From Sarcomyxa edulis (Eukaryota; Basidiomycota; Agaricomycetes; Agaricales; Mycenaceae), in NCBI GenBank assembly GCA_009761415.1, contig QUOL01000008.1:620001-684000 (forward strand): a DNA stretch of 64,000 nucleotides. Direction: 5' to 3'. Shown here in pieces: positions 31,889 through 44,119 of the stretch. A model generated the notes under the pieces. The model was not told where the DNA came from and searched no databases. It saw nothing but the letters and a program-made list of their open reading frames with translations. Every line of letters begins with the position of its first letter. The first letter of the stretch is position 1. The translations under genes and the position numbers were made by a program.

Positions 31889-33639
31889 CTATCGACGACT
31901 GCGCGCCTGATCGTCCGCGAGGTCCTCGAATTTCGAAAACAATGCAAGCGCGTCCTGCCATCTAGATTCACTTTCCTGCTCTATGTTCGCCAATTGTTCT
32001 GCACCTCCTTCCTCGTTCAAAATGTCTGCCCTAGTACGAAATCCGTACCAAACCCATCTGATCAAGCCGCCAGCACAGTATTGCGCAATTGAGTGGCGCG
32101 TTTCTCCGCTCTGAATAGTAGTATTTCCATGTCGTAAACTAGAGGAAGGCAGAAGGATGGTAGAGCCGGGAGGGAACTCGATTATCATTTTGAGATCAAA
32201 CAGAATGAGATGTCCGCCCCTCGTATAGTCGTAGTCTCCTAAGGCTGTGAGAGCGCAAATGCCGCCGGGCATATTACCAGCATCCGTGTGTCCAAGTGAT
32301 ACGGTTCTGGGACCTGCATTGATTGTCATAGCGGGGTAGATACTGTTTGCGAAATTACGACGGAGCTCTTCATGATGTGTAAAAAGTACGTTGATGTCCT
32401 CGTGCATACTCTTGAAAATCTTGGGAAAATAGAATGCAAAGGCGCCTTCGAGTTGTAACCGTTAATCACGTATCGGGATAAAAAGATTGTAGGCTTACTG
32501 TTCTGAATTCCCGCAATTCTCTCTATGTCCGAGCTACTTAGTATCCTGTCAATCGCTCTCCTAGCGGCCTCCGTTGGCTGAGACAGAGTGCCAGGTCTCT
32601 AACAGACGACTTTCGTCAAGACACCACCAATGATTCAATGGCAGATACACGTACCAGTTGACCACCCCCATAGGAGACGCCGGTCGCTAATGCAACAAAG
32701 TTTCCACGGCGATGTTGTCGATGCGTTAAACTTTCCTCACGGCATGTGGTAGAGATAAACTGTGTTGCATCGCGAGCAACCTGTATCCAGGCCTTGGAGC
32801 TTGGGCCATCATCAGGGAACCCAACCAATGCAGCAAAGATTCGTCGTTGTCGATCGAGGATAACCTCGGACGTTCTGTCAAGGGCAGTATCGTTTCAAAA
32901 CCAGACAGAACCGTATCGGACATGGCACGTACCTCCCATCCCATCGATGCCTCTTGAAACCTTTACGAATCAGTTCTTCAAGTGTGAAGGGTTTCTTTCT
33001 AACTACGCGTTGACGAATACCGACAAAGGCTCCGCGAGCCTTGGGTAGATGGGCGACATCGATAGAGGCAGTGATCGTAGAAGGTTTTCCGTATTTCGCC
33101 ATTGAGGAGAACCGAATACGATAGGATGCTGCAGGACCAGAAAGGGTTTTAGATTCGGCAGCTTTGATTCTCTTTGCCTGTCTACGCCGTTTGAATCCTT
33201 GTCGAGCATGGAATTCCTTGGCGGAGCAGGTTGAAGGTCCGGATTGTTTGTCCTTCGCTAGGATTTTAGACTCGGAAGCTGATGGTGAATCCACCAAGAG
33301 CGACGGTGGAGGCCCGGATACCACTGGTTTGTCCGCGAGATCTGGTTTGAACGACGCCATGGAGTTCAACACGCTGAGAGAGGGGGAGTCGTTTGTAGAC
33401 ACAATCATTGGAGCGTCTTCGTCACTGGTGCTGAGAGACGATAGAGAACTTAGAGATGACGTCGAAGCATTCGAAGGAGTAGGCGAAGGAGCTCGATCCG
33501 TTCCATGTACTGTCAGAGGAAGGTGCTCGTTGTCTCCTATACCTTGAACGTCGCGTCGCGTCTCTTCGCTATACGCCCGTTGAAGGAGCAGGTCTGCATC
33601 GAAATTGGCAATAATGGGTGTTGGTGCGCTGAACCCCAT
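31889..33639 (-). CDS. TET/JBP-family 2-oxoglutarate/Fe(II) dioxygenase
   Basis: Four exons fit: 33639-32933, 32874-32655, 32598-32499 and about 32440-31889. The first half is Ser/Pro-rich and then strongly basic (FKRRRQAKRIKAAESK), suiting DNA or nuclear targeting. The last exon holds the double-stranded beta-helix core. The iron ligands are H and D in LGHTDAGN (~32275-32296) and H in LRHGN (~32120-32134); the likely 2-oxoglutarate-binding Arg is in GGLIRW (~32055-32072). Surrounding text (GGHLILFDLKMIIEFPPGS, then AQYCAGG) is characteristic of the fungal TET/JBP expansion. Relatives oxidise 5-methylcytosine in DNA. All metal and cofactor residues are present. Activity on DNA is inferred from the family; its place beside the KDZ gene is a known association in these fungi. 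Confidence 0.9.
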
Positions 33640-34310
33640 CCTGGAAAGTGTCTGGAATATACTGTGAGTACAATACTTAGCACACTTAAAACTTGAATTG
33701 CAGCCTACAGTCTGATGTAAAATTCCGTGCCCTGTCTGGCTAATGGCAAATTGTCTATATCGATATCAAAAAAGCCAATCAATGAGAGGAGATCTACACG
33801 TAATGTAAGAGAAATCGACGCGTAAGATAGGAGACACCGACGCGTAAAATGACAGCCATGAATCACACGCGCCTCGTCATAGTGCCTATGGGTCAGGCTC
33901 AGTGTACGAGGTGCAAGGATCTCAGGACCAACTCAGGTGGAACGATATATAAAGGTATCCTGAAGATATACATACCAGATGATTTGGAAAGGAGCGACTG
34001 TCTGAGGCGGTTGTAAATGAAACGTGGGTGTAGAACAGAGAATCCAGAGAATCGCCACCGAAAATTTTCAAGCCTGAGGAATTCGACGCCACACTAGTAC
34101 GGGAGAACCGTCAGAGGTCGGAGTTTATGTCGGAGTCTCAAGCCTCACTCAAAGGAGGGTCGTGAACACAAGTCGCGAACTCGGTCTCAAATCGAGTCCT
34201 TTCCAGGCAATCCCCTTCAGTTTTCAGCGACTTTCAAGTTTCGCGTAACCCGCCATTTCTCTCTCTCGTTTTCGGTTCTCTGTAATTCTACTTTCCAACA
34301 ATAACACCTA
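33640..34310. promoter_or_regulatory. Divergent intergenic region, TET/JBP and a basic protein
   Basis: About 670 bases between oppositely transcribed genes, so it should hold both promoters. It contains short repeats of GACGCGTAA (near 33817 and 33838), CT-rich tracts at 34255-34290 upstream of the plus-strand gene, and no gene that I can support. Confidence 0.5.
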
Positions 34311-35203
34311 ATGATACCTGGAACCAAGAAAAAAAAAGCCCCAAAGGCGAGCAAAGTCAAACATGCCAATTATTACGCCAAGTGAGTACACGTCAAGTTC
34401 TCGTTGTTGACTGTACAATCTCAATGATGTACACTTCCTTCAGTCATGCTCCGCGCCTTCGAGAAGCGTCTAGACAACGGATGCGATTGAAAAGGTGCGC
34501 AATGTAGCCCATGGTCACCTAGTGTGAATCAACATGTTCGATTTGCAGAGAAGCCACCAGGCTTGCTAACATGGAGGCTGACGCCTTCACTGCACATTTG
34601 TCTGGTGACTTTGAACAAGAGCCAGTGGAACATCAGGATCCGGACGTCGACTCGTATGTACCCTCATCTCTCTCAAAACTCCAATTTGACTTCGTCTGCA
34701 GGCTGGACAATCGACAGGTTCGGGACCATCTATGTTCGACATCCCCAGCCGGACTTCACTGCACCGTCACTAGCGACATGACTCGTTCGAACAACGGCCG
34801 TGGCGATGAGCTCGATAACAATACTGGCAACGAGAGATATGAGGGCGAATACACACACGATCACTTCTTCATTCCACATGCCTCTGAACACGTTCGACAA
34901 TGGTCCAATCGTTGGGGTATATTGACTTGCTGGGCCGAAAACTTGAACGAAGACTACAAGAGGATCGTGAAGGACTCGGAAGCAGAATTCACGGCTTGGG
35001 TGGAGAAGTTGATGGAACATGCATATCGCGGACGAGGACTCATTCGTATGGTACGCGGGTCGTTTGAATGCTCCTTTCCCAAGGATGGACGAGAAATGAC
35101 AGAGCTGCTGGCGGCTACGATGGATTTGTTGGACCCGTTGTACCGTGGTATTGCGTGCATAGAAGCTAGACTCTCGATTTACAAACATGACATGTCTCGA
35201 TAG
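34311..35203 (+). CDS. Small protein with basic N-terminus, KDZ element cargo
   Basis: Unrecognised. Exons 34311-34381, 34444-34494 and 34549 onward fit (MIPGTKKKKAPKASKVKH, then PRLREASRQRMRLKREATR). A 48-nt stretch at 34654-34701 has splice-like ends and may be a further intron in frame. The very basic first 40 residues resemble those of the next gene and suggest nucleic-acid binding. The rest is acidic (DEEP/DSEAEFTAWVEKLMEH) and probably helical. A role with the transposase is inferred from position alone. Confidence 0.6.
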
Positions 35204-35510
35204 GATATACCCCCCTTCTGAATGAAAGCTATTGATTTGTAGTCAGTTTCCCCGACGCAATACCTGTCTTTAGAAGTCTGCACATCACAACAGTTTCCGT
35301 TGTACAACATGGCTACATAAGAACAGTCGAATACCTTGTGGTTTCCAGAGAGTATTCACGATTGAAACGCCTTGTAATCCCTAGACTTTGGTTTGCCCGG
35401 AGTGAGTGAAATAAATCCAAATTTTGTCGTCGAAGTGAGTAAAAGTCTGACGAAAATGCAAGTCGCGTCGATTTCATTCGAAGGCTATCAACCTTCCACT
35501 CCTGTACATC

Positions 35511-36310
35511 ATGGCTCGTCCTCGACTTTATCACACTCCCGAAGAAAAGAAAGCAGCCGATCGAGCCAAGCGTGCTAAGCATTATGAGAGGTAATGTATC
35601 GATACAATATAACTCATCAGCAACCCGCCAGCATATGCATATGAATCTGACGAACACCTCGTTACTCTTCCACAGGAATCGCAGGCAGATCAATACACAA
35701 CGGAAGGAAAAATACCGGAAGAAAGTTGCGTACGTGTATCAGGATATGTCGAGGTGCACAAAAGACTGACCAATGTATCCTGTGGATGCAGGGCATCCTC
35801 ACTTCTGGTCAAACTCGGGGGCGGCGTGGTATCCGAGAAATTAGTATAGTAAGCACCGACTCCCTTTAGCGTCTTCTACATACCTAAACATGGTACAGCA
35901 AGGGGCTCAGCTGTCCAGACGTCACCCAAGGCCTTCTGAATGGCGAGCTCGCATTTCAATCCCTCCTGAATGGGCTCACTCCTACAAACTTCGTTGACTC
36001 TACATACACTACCTACGCTACGGCTCGGCAACAAGCAGGGAAGGCGGACGGTATTGATCTGGATCCATGCGACGTTCTCACCAATCCAATCGAGACCTTG
36101 GAATCCATCCATACGATGGTCGCCTCAGCTCGCAGTCAGTTCTTGCAGGTCGATGGACTCGGAGAGCGCTGGAAACATTCTGAAAGGATCTGCCAGGAAC
36201 TCAGATGTTTGATAAGATGGTTAGAAGACATTCTTTGCTATGCACTCATGGACGACGGGGAGCTCGCAGATCTGTATAGCCGGGCTGCGTTGCAGTTCCA
36301 GTTGGTCTAG
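35511..36310 (+). CDS. Small protein with MARPRLYHTPEEKK-type basic N-terminus
   Basis: Exons 35511-35590, 35676-35729, 35792-35848 and about 35900-36310 join in frame to give roughly 200 residues. The start MARPRLYHTPEEKKAADRAK, then HYERNRRQINTQRKEKYRKK, is a basic repeat pattern I know from many mushroom genomes but without an assigned function; it looks like a coiled, DNA- or RNA-binding arm. The remainder (GLSCPDVTQGLLNGELAFQ, then ICQELRCLIRWLEDILCYA) is helical. It resembles the preceding gene in layout, so the two may be ancient paralogues. Confidence 0.65.
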
Positions 36311-37026
36311 ACGACTTACACTGCACCATCTCGCCTTGATACTATCCTCACAGATCTATCGTACTATCTACAGGCGTTCCACGGTCCTTCCACGGTCCTA
36401 TTATCATCCATGAATCTCTCTCTCCCCCATTCCTCGTCAGCATACATCGACTGCGCATCGGTATTCATATACTTACAATGTTCACTCTCTCCCTCAGACT
36501 TTATTCCCACTCCCTCGTGGTACTTGCTGCGGTCGATTTGAGAACTACGTGCCCATAGAGATGATGAACATACTCAACGCAAAGTGGGAGGACATGCTGC
36601 CATTAGTCTATCAGCGTCGCTCTGCCATTCTGCTGGGGTTACAATGTACTGGCAATACTACTTGTCATTCTTGGCGGCACTGCTCGAATGCATTGATCCT
36701 TGACAATTTCGAACGTACTTCGTGGTCTACCTGCATATCGATACATCTCTAGCTATGGATGACCTTCTTCGAGGACTATGGTTCGAGCATCTCGTCACCA
36801 AAAGGCTGACCTACTTTACAATTGAATCTCTATGGCTCTGGATTTATATCTATGAAGAAGCGGAGCAAAGGCCATATCCACTCATAAGCACCGTGTACAC
36901 CAACACTTTGTTTGTTGTAGATGGATGACATATCCTTGTGGTCCTTTCTCCACCTTCTCTGCTCGTTTGGGGACCCGCCCGCTACTACATCCCTTTCATC
37001 TCTGATACTCTCGCGATTCCTCTGTC
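36311..37026. other. Intergenic; possible decayed gene
   Basis: Short open frames at 36549-36752 and 36722-36928 have no recognisable motif or clear splice chain. I see no supported gene. The last 100 bases are CT-rich and probably promoter for 37027. Confidence 0.35.
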
Positions 37027-39866
37027 ATGGCGAGAAAAGGCAAGAAAATGGACAAGAAGGATCGGCGGAATCAGAAGATGTGGGCAGAAGGAGCGCGAGA
37101 AGACATATTACGCCCCCACATTCCAGCGTACGCCGATGCGCTCAGGCATGGATGGGTAGCTGAACGCAACTATTTCGCCCGCGTTTGCAACGAGTATCAC
37201 GCTTTGATTCACTGGCGTCTAGCCGACGATGAAGAGCCCGATTTACCTTTGCCAATATATGACCCGGCGGCACCGCCTTGTGAGGAAGAGCTCACAGCTG
37301 AGGAAGTCATCTTACGAGCCAATCACATCGCTGATAGGAATGGGGTACGCCAACGTTCATCTGTTCCTTGATCTTCTCTGCTAATCTGACTCTATTTGGT
37401 CCGGATCCGTGTCAGGCCATTCGACGTTGGCTCAAATACAGAGTTCATCGTCTCCAGGAGGACCGCATGCCCACCATGAACCTGAAAGCTGACCCATATT
37501 CGACTCTACTCCTTTCCCTCACTGGGATCTCAGCAAAGATCCCGAAACGTCGCCAAGGCCCCCAACAACTTCAATACGAACAGAGGGATATGATGAGGAC
37601 TGAGGTTGCATCTCGATGGCTCGCCTTCCTGGAGGAGAATCCGACTTCTACTCTGAAACATCCTGGTCCTGCGTTTCGTGCAAAAGTCGCGAGGGAATTG
37701 TACGAGGCACTTTCCGAGGAGGAGAGAGAGACTTTGATCAAGAATGCGGAAGAGGAGCGACAGAAAGCGGTCGACGCGTTCAAAGATGCAGCAACAAAAC
37801 CTCCGTCCAAGGCTCCCATTGACCGACAAAGGTCTGTTGACATGTACTTGAATTCGACGCGATGCTTACACAACTTGTATCCAGATGCATTGATAATCTG
37901 GGGTCATTTCTTGCCCCGATTCTCGAAGGAATACAAGACCTTACCGGCTTACATTGTCACGTCATTGTCGGGGGGTGTATGCCCAACCAAGATGGAGAGA
38001 TTGGAACCCTCAGGTATGTACCATATTAATTCAGATTGTTCGATAAATTATAAAGCCTTCGTTGCTGCAGTTTCAGTCGAGGAGTCAACCGTGCTGCCGT
38101 TCCTCTTCTATGGCCTCATTGGCAGGCAATGCGTTTCAACACCGAAGTCTCGGCCTTTTTCAAGGAATACCTCGAGACTTGCTTCAGTAGGCACTTTGTA
38201 TCTTGTTTCCATATGCATTACTGACGATAACTATATTGTAGCATCAGCAGACCGTGCAGCAGCTGCGTTACACGTAAATGATTCTCTCGAATTTGCGCGT
38301 TACCAAATGGAGAAGGCTGCGATGGAAGAGGGTATGGCTTCTGACTCTGATGAAGACAGCCATTCAGATTCTGAGGACGAAGCTGAGGGCCAGCGGAAGA
38401 GGAAGAGAATGTCGACGAAGGAGAAGAAGAAGGAGAAAAAGAGGGAGCAAGAGAAACCAAACAGGGCGAAGAACATCAAATCAACGGCATCGTCTACGGG
38501 AACCACCACCGCCCCTCCAGAGCACACCGCTCCTCCAGAACCCACCGCCCCTATTCTACCTGCGTCGCCTCCACCTCTTACGCCTACAGAGATCTACGAA
38601 CGTGAGCGCAATGCAAACATCGCTCGGAACCAAGCCTTACTTAAGGAAATGGGCCTCGATGTAGAGTCGCAACGTAAGATCTTTGGAGACCCACCTCCAA
38701 AGAAACAGACCGTTCCAAAGCCTCGCCCGAAGCCTCGCCCTGTACTACCAGCCCGTCGATCAATGCGCCTGGAGCCAATGGATGTGTATTCTAATAACAC
38801 ACCATCCTCGTCCTCGCCATCCTCGTCCGCGCCATCCTCGTCCGCGCCATCCTCGTCCGCACCATCCTCGTCCGCGCCATCCTCGTCCGCGCCATCCTCG
38901 TCCCCGCCATCCTCGTCCCCGCCATCCTCGTCCGCACCATCCTCGTCCGCGCCATCCTCGTCGGGTGCAGGTGATGCGATGGAGATCGCTACCGAAGGAG
39001 GAGAATACGATGGTCAATTGAAGAATGTTGGTTGCGATGTTGATGGCCCTCAATCAGGACCTTCAATCGAGGCAACTACCAACAACCCTCCGACTGCTCC
39101 GATTGACAGTGATACCCCCACCCGTCCAATCGTAACCCCACCGTTGTCGACAATCACGCCAGTCAGACAGATTACACCCAACAATGCCCTCCAGACTGAA
39201 GTGCACAGCAATATGCCCCACAATTCCTCGACTCCAGCCATCGAACCAGGACCGCTTACAAAGATCCTGAACAGCGCACCTACAGACTCGTCCAACCTCG
39301 CTACTTCCGACGGGATCTGGATTCCCGACAATGCCCCGCTGTGGTTCAAAAATGCACTCAACCAGATCCTCACTATCCGTCTGGGCGCAGAGTTCGATGG
39401 CGTCCTATGGCTTCTGATCCAACTCGAGCGATTGTATAAATTCAAAAATGGCCGCGATGCAATACCAAAAGCTGGGCGGCCCGACCAACTTAGTGCCTGG
39501 ATTATTGATGGACGAGGATCCCGCAGCAACAAGCCGCAGCTCGTCACCGATGTCGACCTGTTCAGTAGGAGATGGCGAGCCTGGTGGATTTCGATTCAAC
39601 CAGAATGGAGGGGCCTGAAGACATCAGACGATTGGCCATCTGCCGTGGATACGTACGGAGAGGACTGGTCCACACTCATCAAACCGGGTGCCAATGGGGT
39701 TATCGGAGTGGTTGCATGTCTGTACTGGTGGGGATGTGCCGTACAGAATAAGGTCGAGGGTGTCAAGGTCGCCGGTAATATCACGGACTGGATAGAAGCT
39801 GTTGATGATGTTGGATGGGTATTGCAGGGCTTAGTTCAGCACCTCGAAATGAATCCCGTCCTGTAG
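37027..39866 (+). CDS. Large AIRRWLKYR-type hypothetical protein
   Basis: Exon 1 (37027-37344) opens MARKGKKMDKKDRRNQKMWA and is followed by a 72-nt intron ending GTGTCAG. The frame then continues AIRRWLKYRVHRLQED, a motif I know from large expanded protein sets in Agaricomycetes. Two or more short introns are likely between 38012 and 38245. The middle is charged (SDSDEDSHSDSEDEAEGQ, then a Lys/Arg-rich nuclear-localisation-like stretch) and Pro/Ser-rich with a coding minisatellite. The C-terminus is a folded-looking block (IWIPDNAPLWFKNALNQIL to WRAWWISIQPEW). Probably nuclear; biochemical function unknown. Its position suggests it is transposon cargo. Confidence 0.68.
38802..38962 (+). repeat. 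15-bp coding minisatellite (PSSSA)
   Basis: About ten to eleven head-to-tail copies of CCATCCTCGTCCGCG with small variants, encoding Pro-Ser-Ser-Ser-Ala/Pro. Being a multiple of three, copy changes keep the frame. Confidence 0.95.
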
Positions 39867-40859
39867 GCAGAAATCTTGTTATTTATTCTTATTCTTATTA
39901 TGTAGTTAGTATTGTAAGCATCTCGAAATGTAGCCTCCGTATCAATATATCATTATTACAAGATAATATTACGCTCCTGAGAGAGGTAAAACCTGTCTAA
40001 GGGCAATCGAGGGACTTAGAAATATTTTTGAAGTCGGATGACATAAGAAAGTTGGCCACGGACCAGTCTCGGACCCGTGGCCAAGTCCGACCTGGCCGGC
40101 GGATGAAGCTAGGTGCCGTTCATCCCACTGGTGTAAATGGAGGCCAAGTCAAATTAAATGTTAGCCAGACCTGAAATCGAGGGCTTTGGCCAAGTCCAGC
40201 CTGGCCGAATGCATATTGAAGGGCGCATATCCAGCCGGTATGGTGTGGATGCACCCGGTAAGGGAGGAAAGTTAGCCAGAGCCAGTTCAAAGAGCCTTGG
40301 CTAAGTCCGAGCTGGCCACAAGGGTAAACAGCCGATCATTTGAGCCCGTCCTGAACCCGCTGCTTTCCTGGCGAAAATATAGGACCCAAAAGCATCCCAA
40401 ATAGGCCAATTCCAAGGGCTCCCGGACCTGTATACTGTTTGCATATATGTGCCCGGTCCATGGGTATCCCCCCCCCAAATCCCGGGTGGACCCACCCAAA
40501 ATATAGCACAGCCACAGGGATGGCTACTCACAGAGTTGATGCATCAATTTCCGCGGCTACAGCCGTGTGTTTAGACTGTATATTACAGCTATGGCTCATA
40601 GATACCATAGGCTTGCTCCAGATTTTGCAGCTCTTCAGAGTTCCCCATAGAAGTCAGCGTTTACATAGAATTGTGTAGATCCATAGGGTTTCTATATAGA
40701 CATGTATAGATTCATAGGTTCTCTACGGAGATGTGCATACTACTAGATGGGTGAGGTATTCACCAGCCAGAATAGTCACGAACAACAACACAAAGTAAAT
40801 TTGCAAGTCAAATCCCCAATCCATTCACCAGTGAATCAGATACTACTACTATGGTATAC
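39867..40859. other. Non-coding right end of the KDZ element
   Basis: No gene. It holds three spaced 47-bp repeats (see next entry), a C-rich run near 40471 and the inverted counterpart (40505-40550) of the left subterminal region. The junction with the Plavaka element is probably between about 40690 and 40860. Confidence 0.5.
40051..40317. repeat. Three 47-bp subterminal repeats
   Basis: Units at 40051-40097, 40160-40206 and 40271-40317 all read GTTAGCCAGA-like at the start and TTGGCCAAGTCCGACCTGGCC-like at the end, spaced 109 and 111 bp. Even spacing and conserved ends suggest binding sites for the element's transposase. Confidence 0.75.
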
Positions 40860-43800
40860 CTAGATATCGAGAGCGTAAAACAGTTCTTTCTCAAAGTACT
40901 TGTCCAAATAAAATTGCTGATGGTGATGCAGACTCGTTTCTTTCGTCAATTGTTGGTTCGCTTTGACCCCATGACACGGGACCAGTTCTACCGCGGCGCG
41001 TATTTGATGTAAGGGGACGATATCACCCATAGGAGTCCCGTCACTGCGACGGCTTCGCTTTACAACATATAAGGAGCTGACGGGATCGGGGTATGAGCCC
41101 TTGATAGTCGGTGAACCTGAGAGCCGTGGATTGACCTGAGGAACGACCTCAAAGCGTCGAACATAGGACAGGAATTGGTCCGTACCCGGGACCGGATTGT
41201 AGCCACGCCGTGGCACAGCGCGGAAGATGAGACAAACCTGAGCAACGAGATGACCTGAATGACGAGTATACTGTAAGCAATAACCGCAGACAATACATAA
41301 AACATACCTGTCAAACCGCATCTCGGCCACTGTGAACTAGAATCAATGTTCAGTATCACGGGATCATAACAACCAAACATCCACGCAGTTTCATCGGACG
41401 GAGGTGATGCAGTGATAGTACGAGGTGGGAGTAGAGCATGGGGATTGTGGTATGATCTCGACTGTATGCGTAAACTAGACCATATTTGTAGAGTGTCGAA
41501 GGGAAGATAGGCACCAAGAGCAGACATCCTTCGACCCACCACGGAATGATCTGTGATGCCAGATTTGATACGCTCTAGAAAATCGGCAAGTGCTGGACGT
41601 AGGTCAGCAATCTTGTATAATTCCGCTGCGTCATCGACTGGCATCATCTTGAAGCTCGCGTTACGGTTTAGTTGGAACGCTGTGCTCGCAATGGGATCGG
41701 TGAAAGTCCGGAATGGTAGGGGAGCACGAGGGTATTTGCCGCCGCGAAGTTGTGCTGCAACATCGAAGTAATCGGATTCCGTTCTTTTGGAGCGACCTAA
41801 CGGTGAAACGGGATTTATTTGACCGAGAAGATCAGACGTCGACGTGATACAGTGTCCGCGTTCTGTGTTGTCTATGATGTCGGCGTCGTTCAAGTCAATC
41901 TCGATGTCGGAGGTATCAGACTGATCACCGTGTGCGGGTTGTTGCTCATCAGAGTCATCGTTTTGGATCGCCTCACCAAAGTGAACCCCCGCTTCACAAA
42001 TCGATGTCGCAAGATCGAATGCTCGGCATTTTTCTCGGCGGTCGAGGAAACGGCAGATCTGATCCTCGTAATTTTGGTTGTTGCCGGCCCTCGCGGGATC
42101 CTTGATCTCTGTGATATGAGCGTTTTCTGTGCGATCTGCTGAGAATTTGATAGGTGAACCGTTTGCTCGAATGTTGGAAACAACGCTCTGCATAAACTCG
42201 AGCTTGGGAATATGTCAGTTGTTGATTGGCCGATTGGCCTTTCCGACACGAGCTCCAGCAGCGAGAATGGCATGTTTGTGGTCATGGAAATCCTGTAACG
42301 CCTGTTTGATACGGTCAAGATCGTGGTCATCATGCTCTGGAGCCTGCGCACGGTATCGGAAATCCATCAACGAACGTACTGCAATGACGAAATCCTTTGG
42401 GACAGCCCCCGCAAGGATGGGAATGATATAACGCTGGATATCGCGGTGTTCGCGACCGGTGACCTGCTTGAGCTTTGATATCCCTTCTTTAAAGTGGCGA
42501 AAGCCCGAGTGCGGATGTAGTATGGAAAACCGAAAATCGATCTCTCCAGCGCCAAGAATACGAATGCACCACTTTGCCTCATGATCCCAAAACTCCTTAT
42601 GCCAGTGATGCAGTGCTTCTGGTGTAAGGATATCTGGCATTTCCGTACCTGGCCAGTCTCTCCAGAAGGGTAGATGAACCCCATTCAAACGAAGTTTCTT
42701 GGCTTCGGCGATATATTTCTGAATGTCCCACGGGTCGACTTTCCGATGAAGCTTGCGTAGCTTTTTCAGCGTGTAGGCGCCTGTACGAGGAGGATGTTGG
42801 AAGTCGTCGCCAAATTCCTTATAGCTCGCAGTCGTCACGGATGAGGTTTTACCAGCAACGCCGGCATACAAAGCGGATTCGGGAGTGTCGACTATACAGG
42901 ATACAAGAGGGATAAAACAATGTCGGCTCCATCCCAAAGGGTCGGACATCATGATTCCAATCCGCGCAGCTATTTTCAACGGTGCGAATATGTAATCGAG
43001 ACACTGATGCGTCAAACGAGCTTCCAGAACACTGCAAACTTCTTTTTTACGGTGAAGAAACTGAGGGATTGGAAGGAGTGCTAACAGAGCGAACGCGTGA
43101 TATAGAGCTTTCATGAGGAACTCCATGTCGAAGTTGGCGAGACTGATGAGGAGAGGGTGGGCAATACGGTTACCGGTCATCGCGGAAATATTGGTCTTGT
43201 CGGACGAGATGACAGCCCCGAGTAGGGTAGCACCTGGTGGTAATTTACTCTGTAACAAAGGTTAATCAGGAAGCTAATATGCATGGTGAAAAGACTTACC
43301 TGTATCCGCCATGCGGCATCCCCAGTAAGCCAATTATTGTACACTCGGACAAGTTTTTCGGCGGTCTCAAAGATTCGAAGAGGGGTAAAGTGAATGTAGT
43401 CTTTGACTAGAGGACTGTGGAGTAGAGACTGGATACATTCTATAGGATCGCGATAGAATAGTCGGATTGGATGTTTGGTGGGATACGCAGTCTCCATGAT
43501 CTTACTTTTCCACTCGGGAGTCTTAGGCAGGATCTCAACGCGCGCTCGAAGATCCTTAGCAGTGCTGAAAGATAAGTGTAGTGTACGGACCTAAGAAGGT
43601 TAGAGAATTGTTATCTGACGAAATTATATGCACACTTACAAGATTTAGAGTCAAAAAATCATCGATAGCAGACATGCTGAGGTTTGATCGTGTGAGGAAC
43701 GATGCAACTTCCCACTCGTCCTTCGATGCAAATGGGTAGTAGAGATTATATTCACGATCCTTAGCATACGCATCCTCGTTGAAGGTCTGCATGAAAGTTG

Positions 43801-44119
43801 GACCTGTTCCATAGGTTTCTGAAGCGCCGGGATAGGTTTTGACGAAATGATCTGTGTTATCCTCAGGAGGATCCGGAAACTCATGGCCATCGATATCCAT
43901 AGAGTTGTCATCAACATCATGACGTCCAATAGGGAATTCGGTGGTTGGAGCAGAGCCTGGGGCATGCTGCTGCCGCCGACGAAGACGATGACGAAGTGTG
44001 TTGGAAATTCGAACCAGATTTTGTGGAAGAGAGTGACATGATCCCATGGGCTGATTGAGATGGTTCGTAACGCGAGAGTCATCCTTGAAACGTTTTCCGC
44101 AACGAGGGCAACGGGGCAT
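40860..44119 (-). CDS. Plavaka-family transposase
   Basis: Multi-exon minus-strand gene from ATG 44119. The N-terminus has a C2H2-type finger (MPRCPRCGKRFKDDSRVTNH). The family's signature core follows: HPIRLFYRDPIECIQSLL, GATLLGAVISSDKTNIS, AMTGNRIAHPLLISLANFD, GIMMSDPLGWSRHC, FWRDWPGTEMPD, HHWHKEFWDHEAKWCIRI and FKEGISKLKQVTGREHRD. The C-terminal part reads PIKFSADRTENAHITEIKD and ends with an exon HHHQQFYLDKYFEKELFYAL. Plavaka elements are DNA transposons common in basidiomycetes, described with the KDZ/TET work. I saw no interruption in the large exon 43258-42215. It shares a ~190 bp promoter region with the divergent gene at 44312. Confidence 0.9.

Noticed and set aside
36549..36928. A gene between the two cargo blocks
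   Set aside because: Frames are short, lack splice signals that join them, and show no recognisable motif.
38683..39053. PRHPRPRH and GWRGRGW repeat frames
   Set aside because: Shadows of the 15-bp minisatellite inside the 37027-39866 gene.
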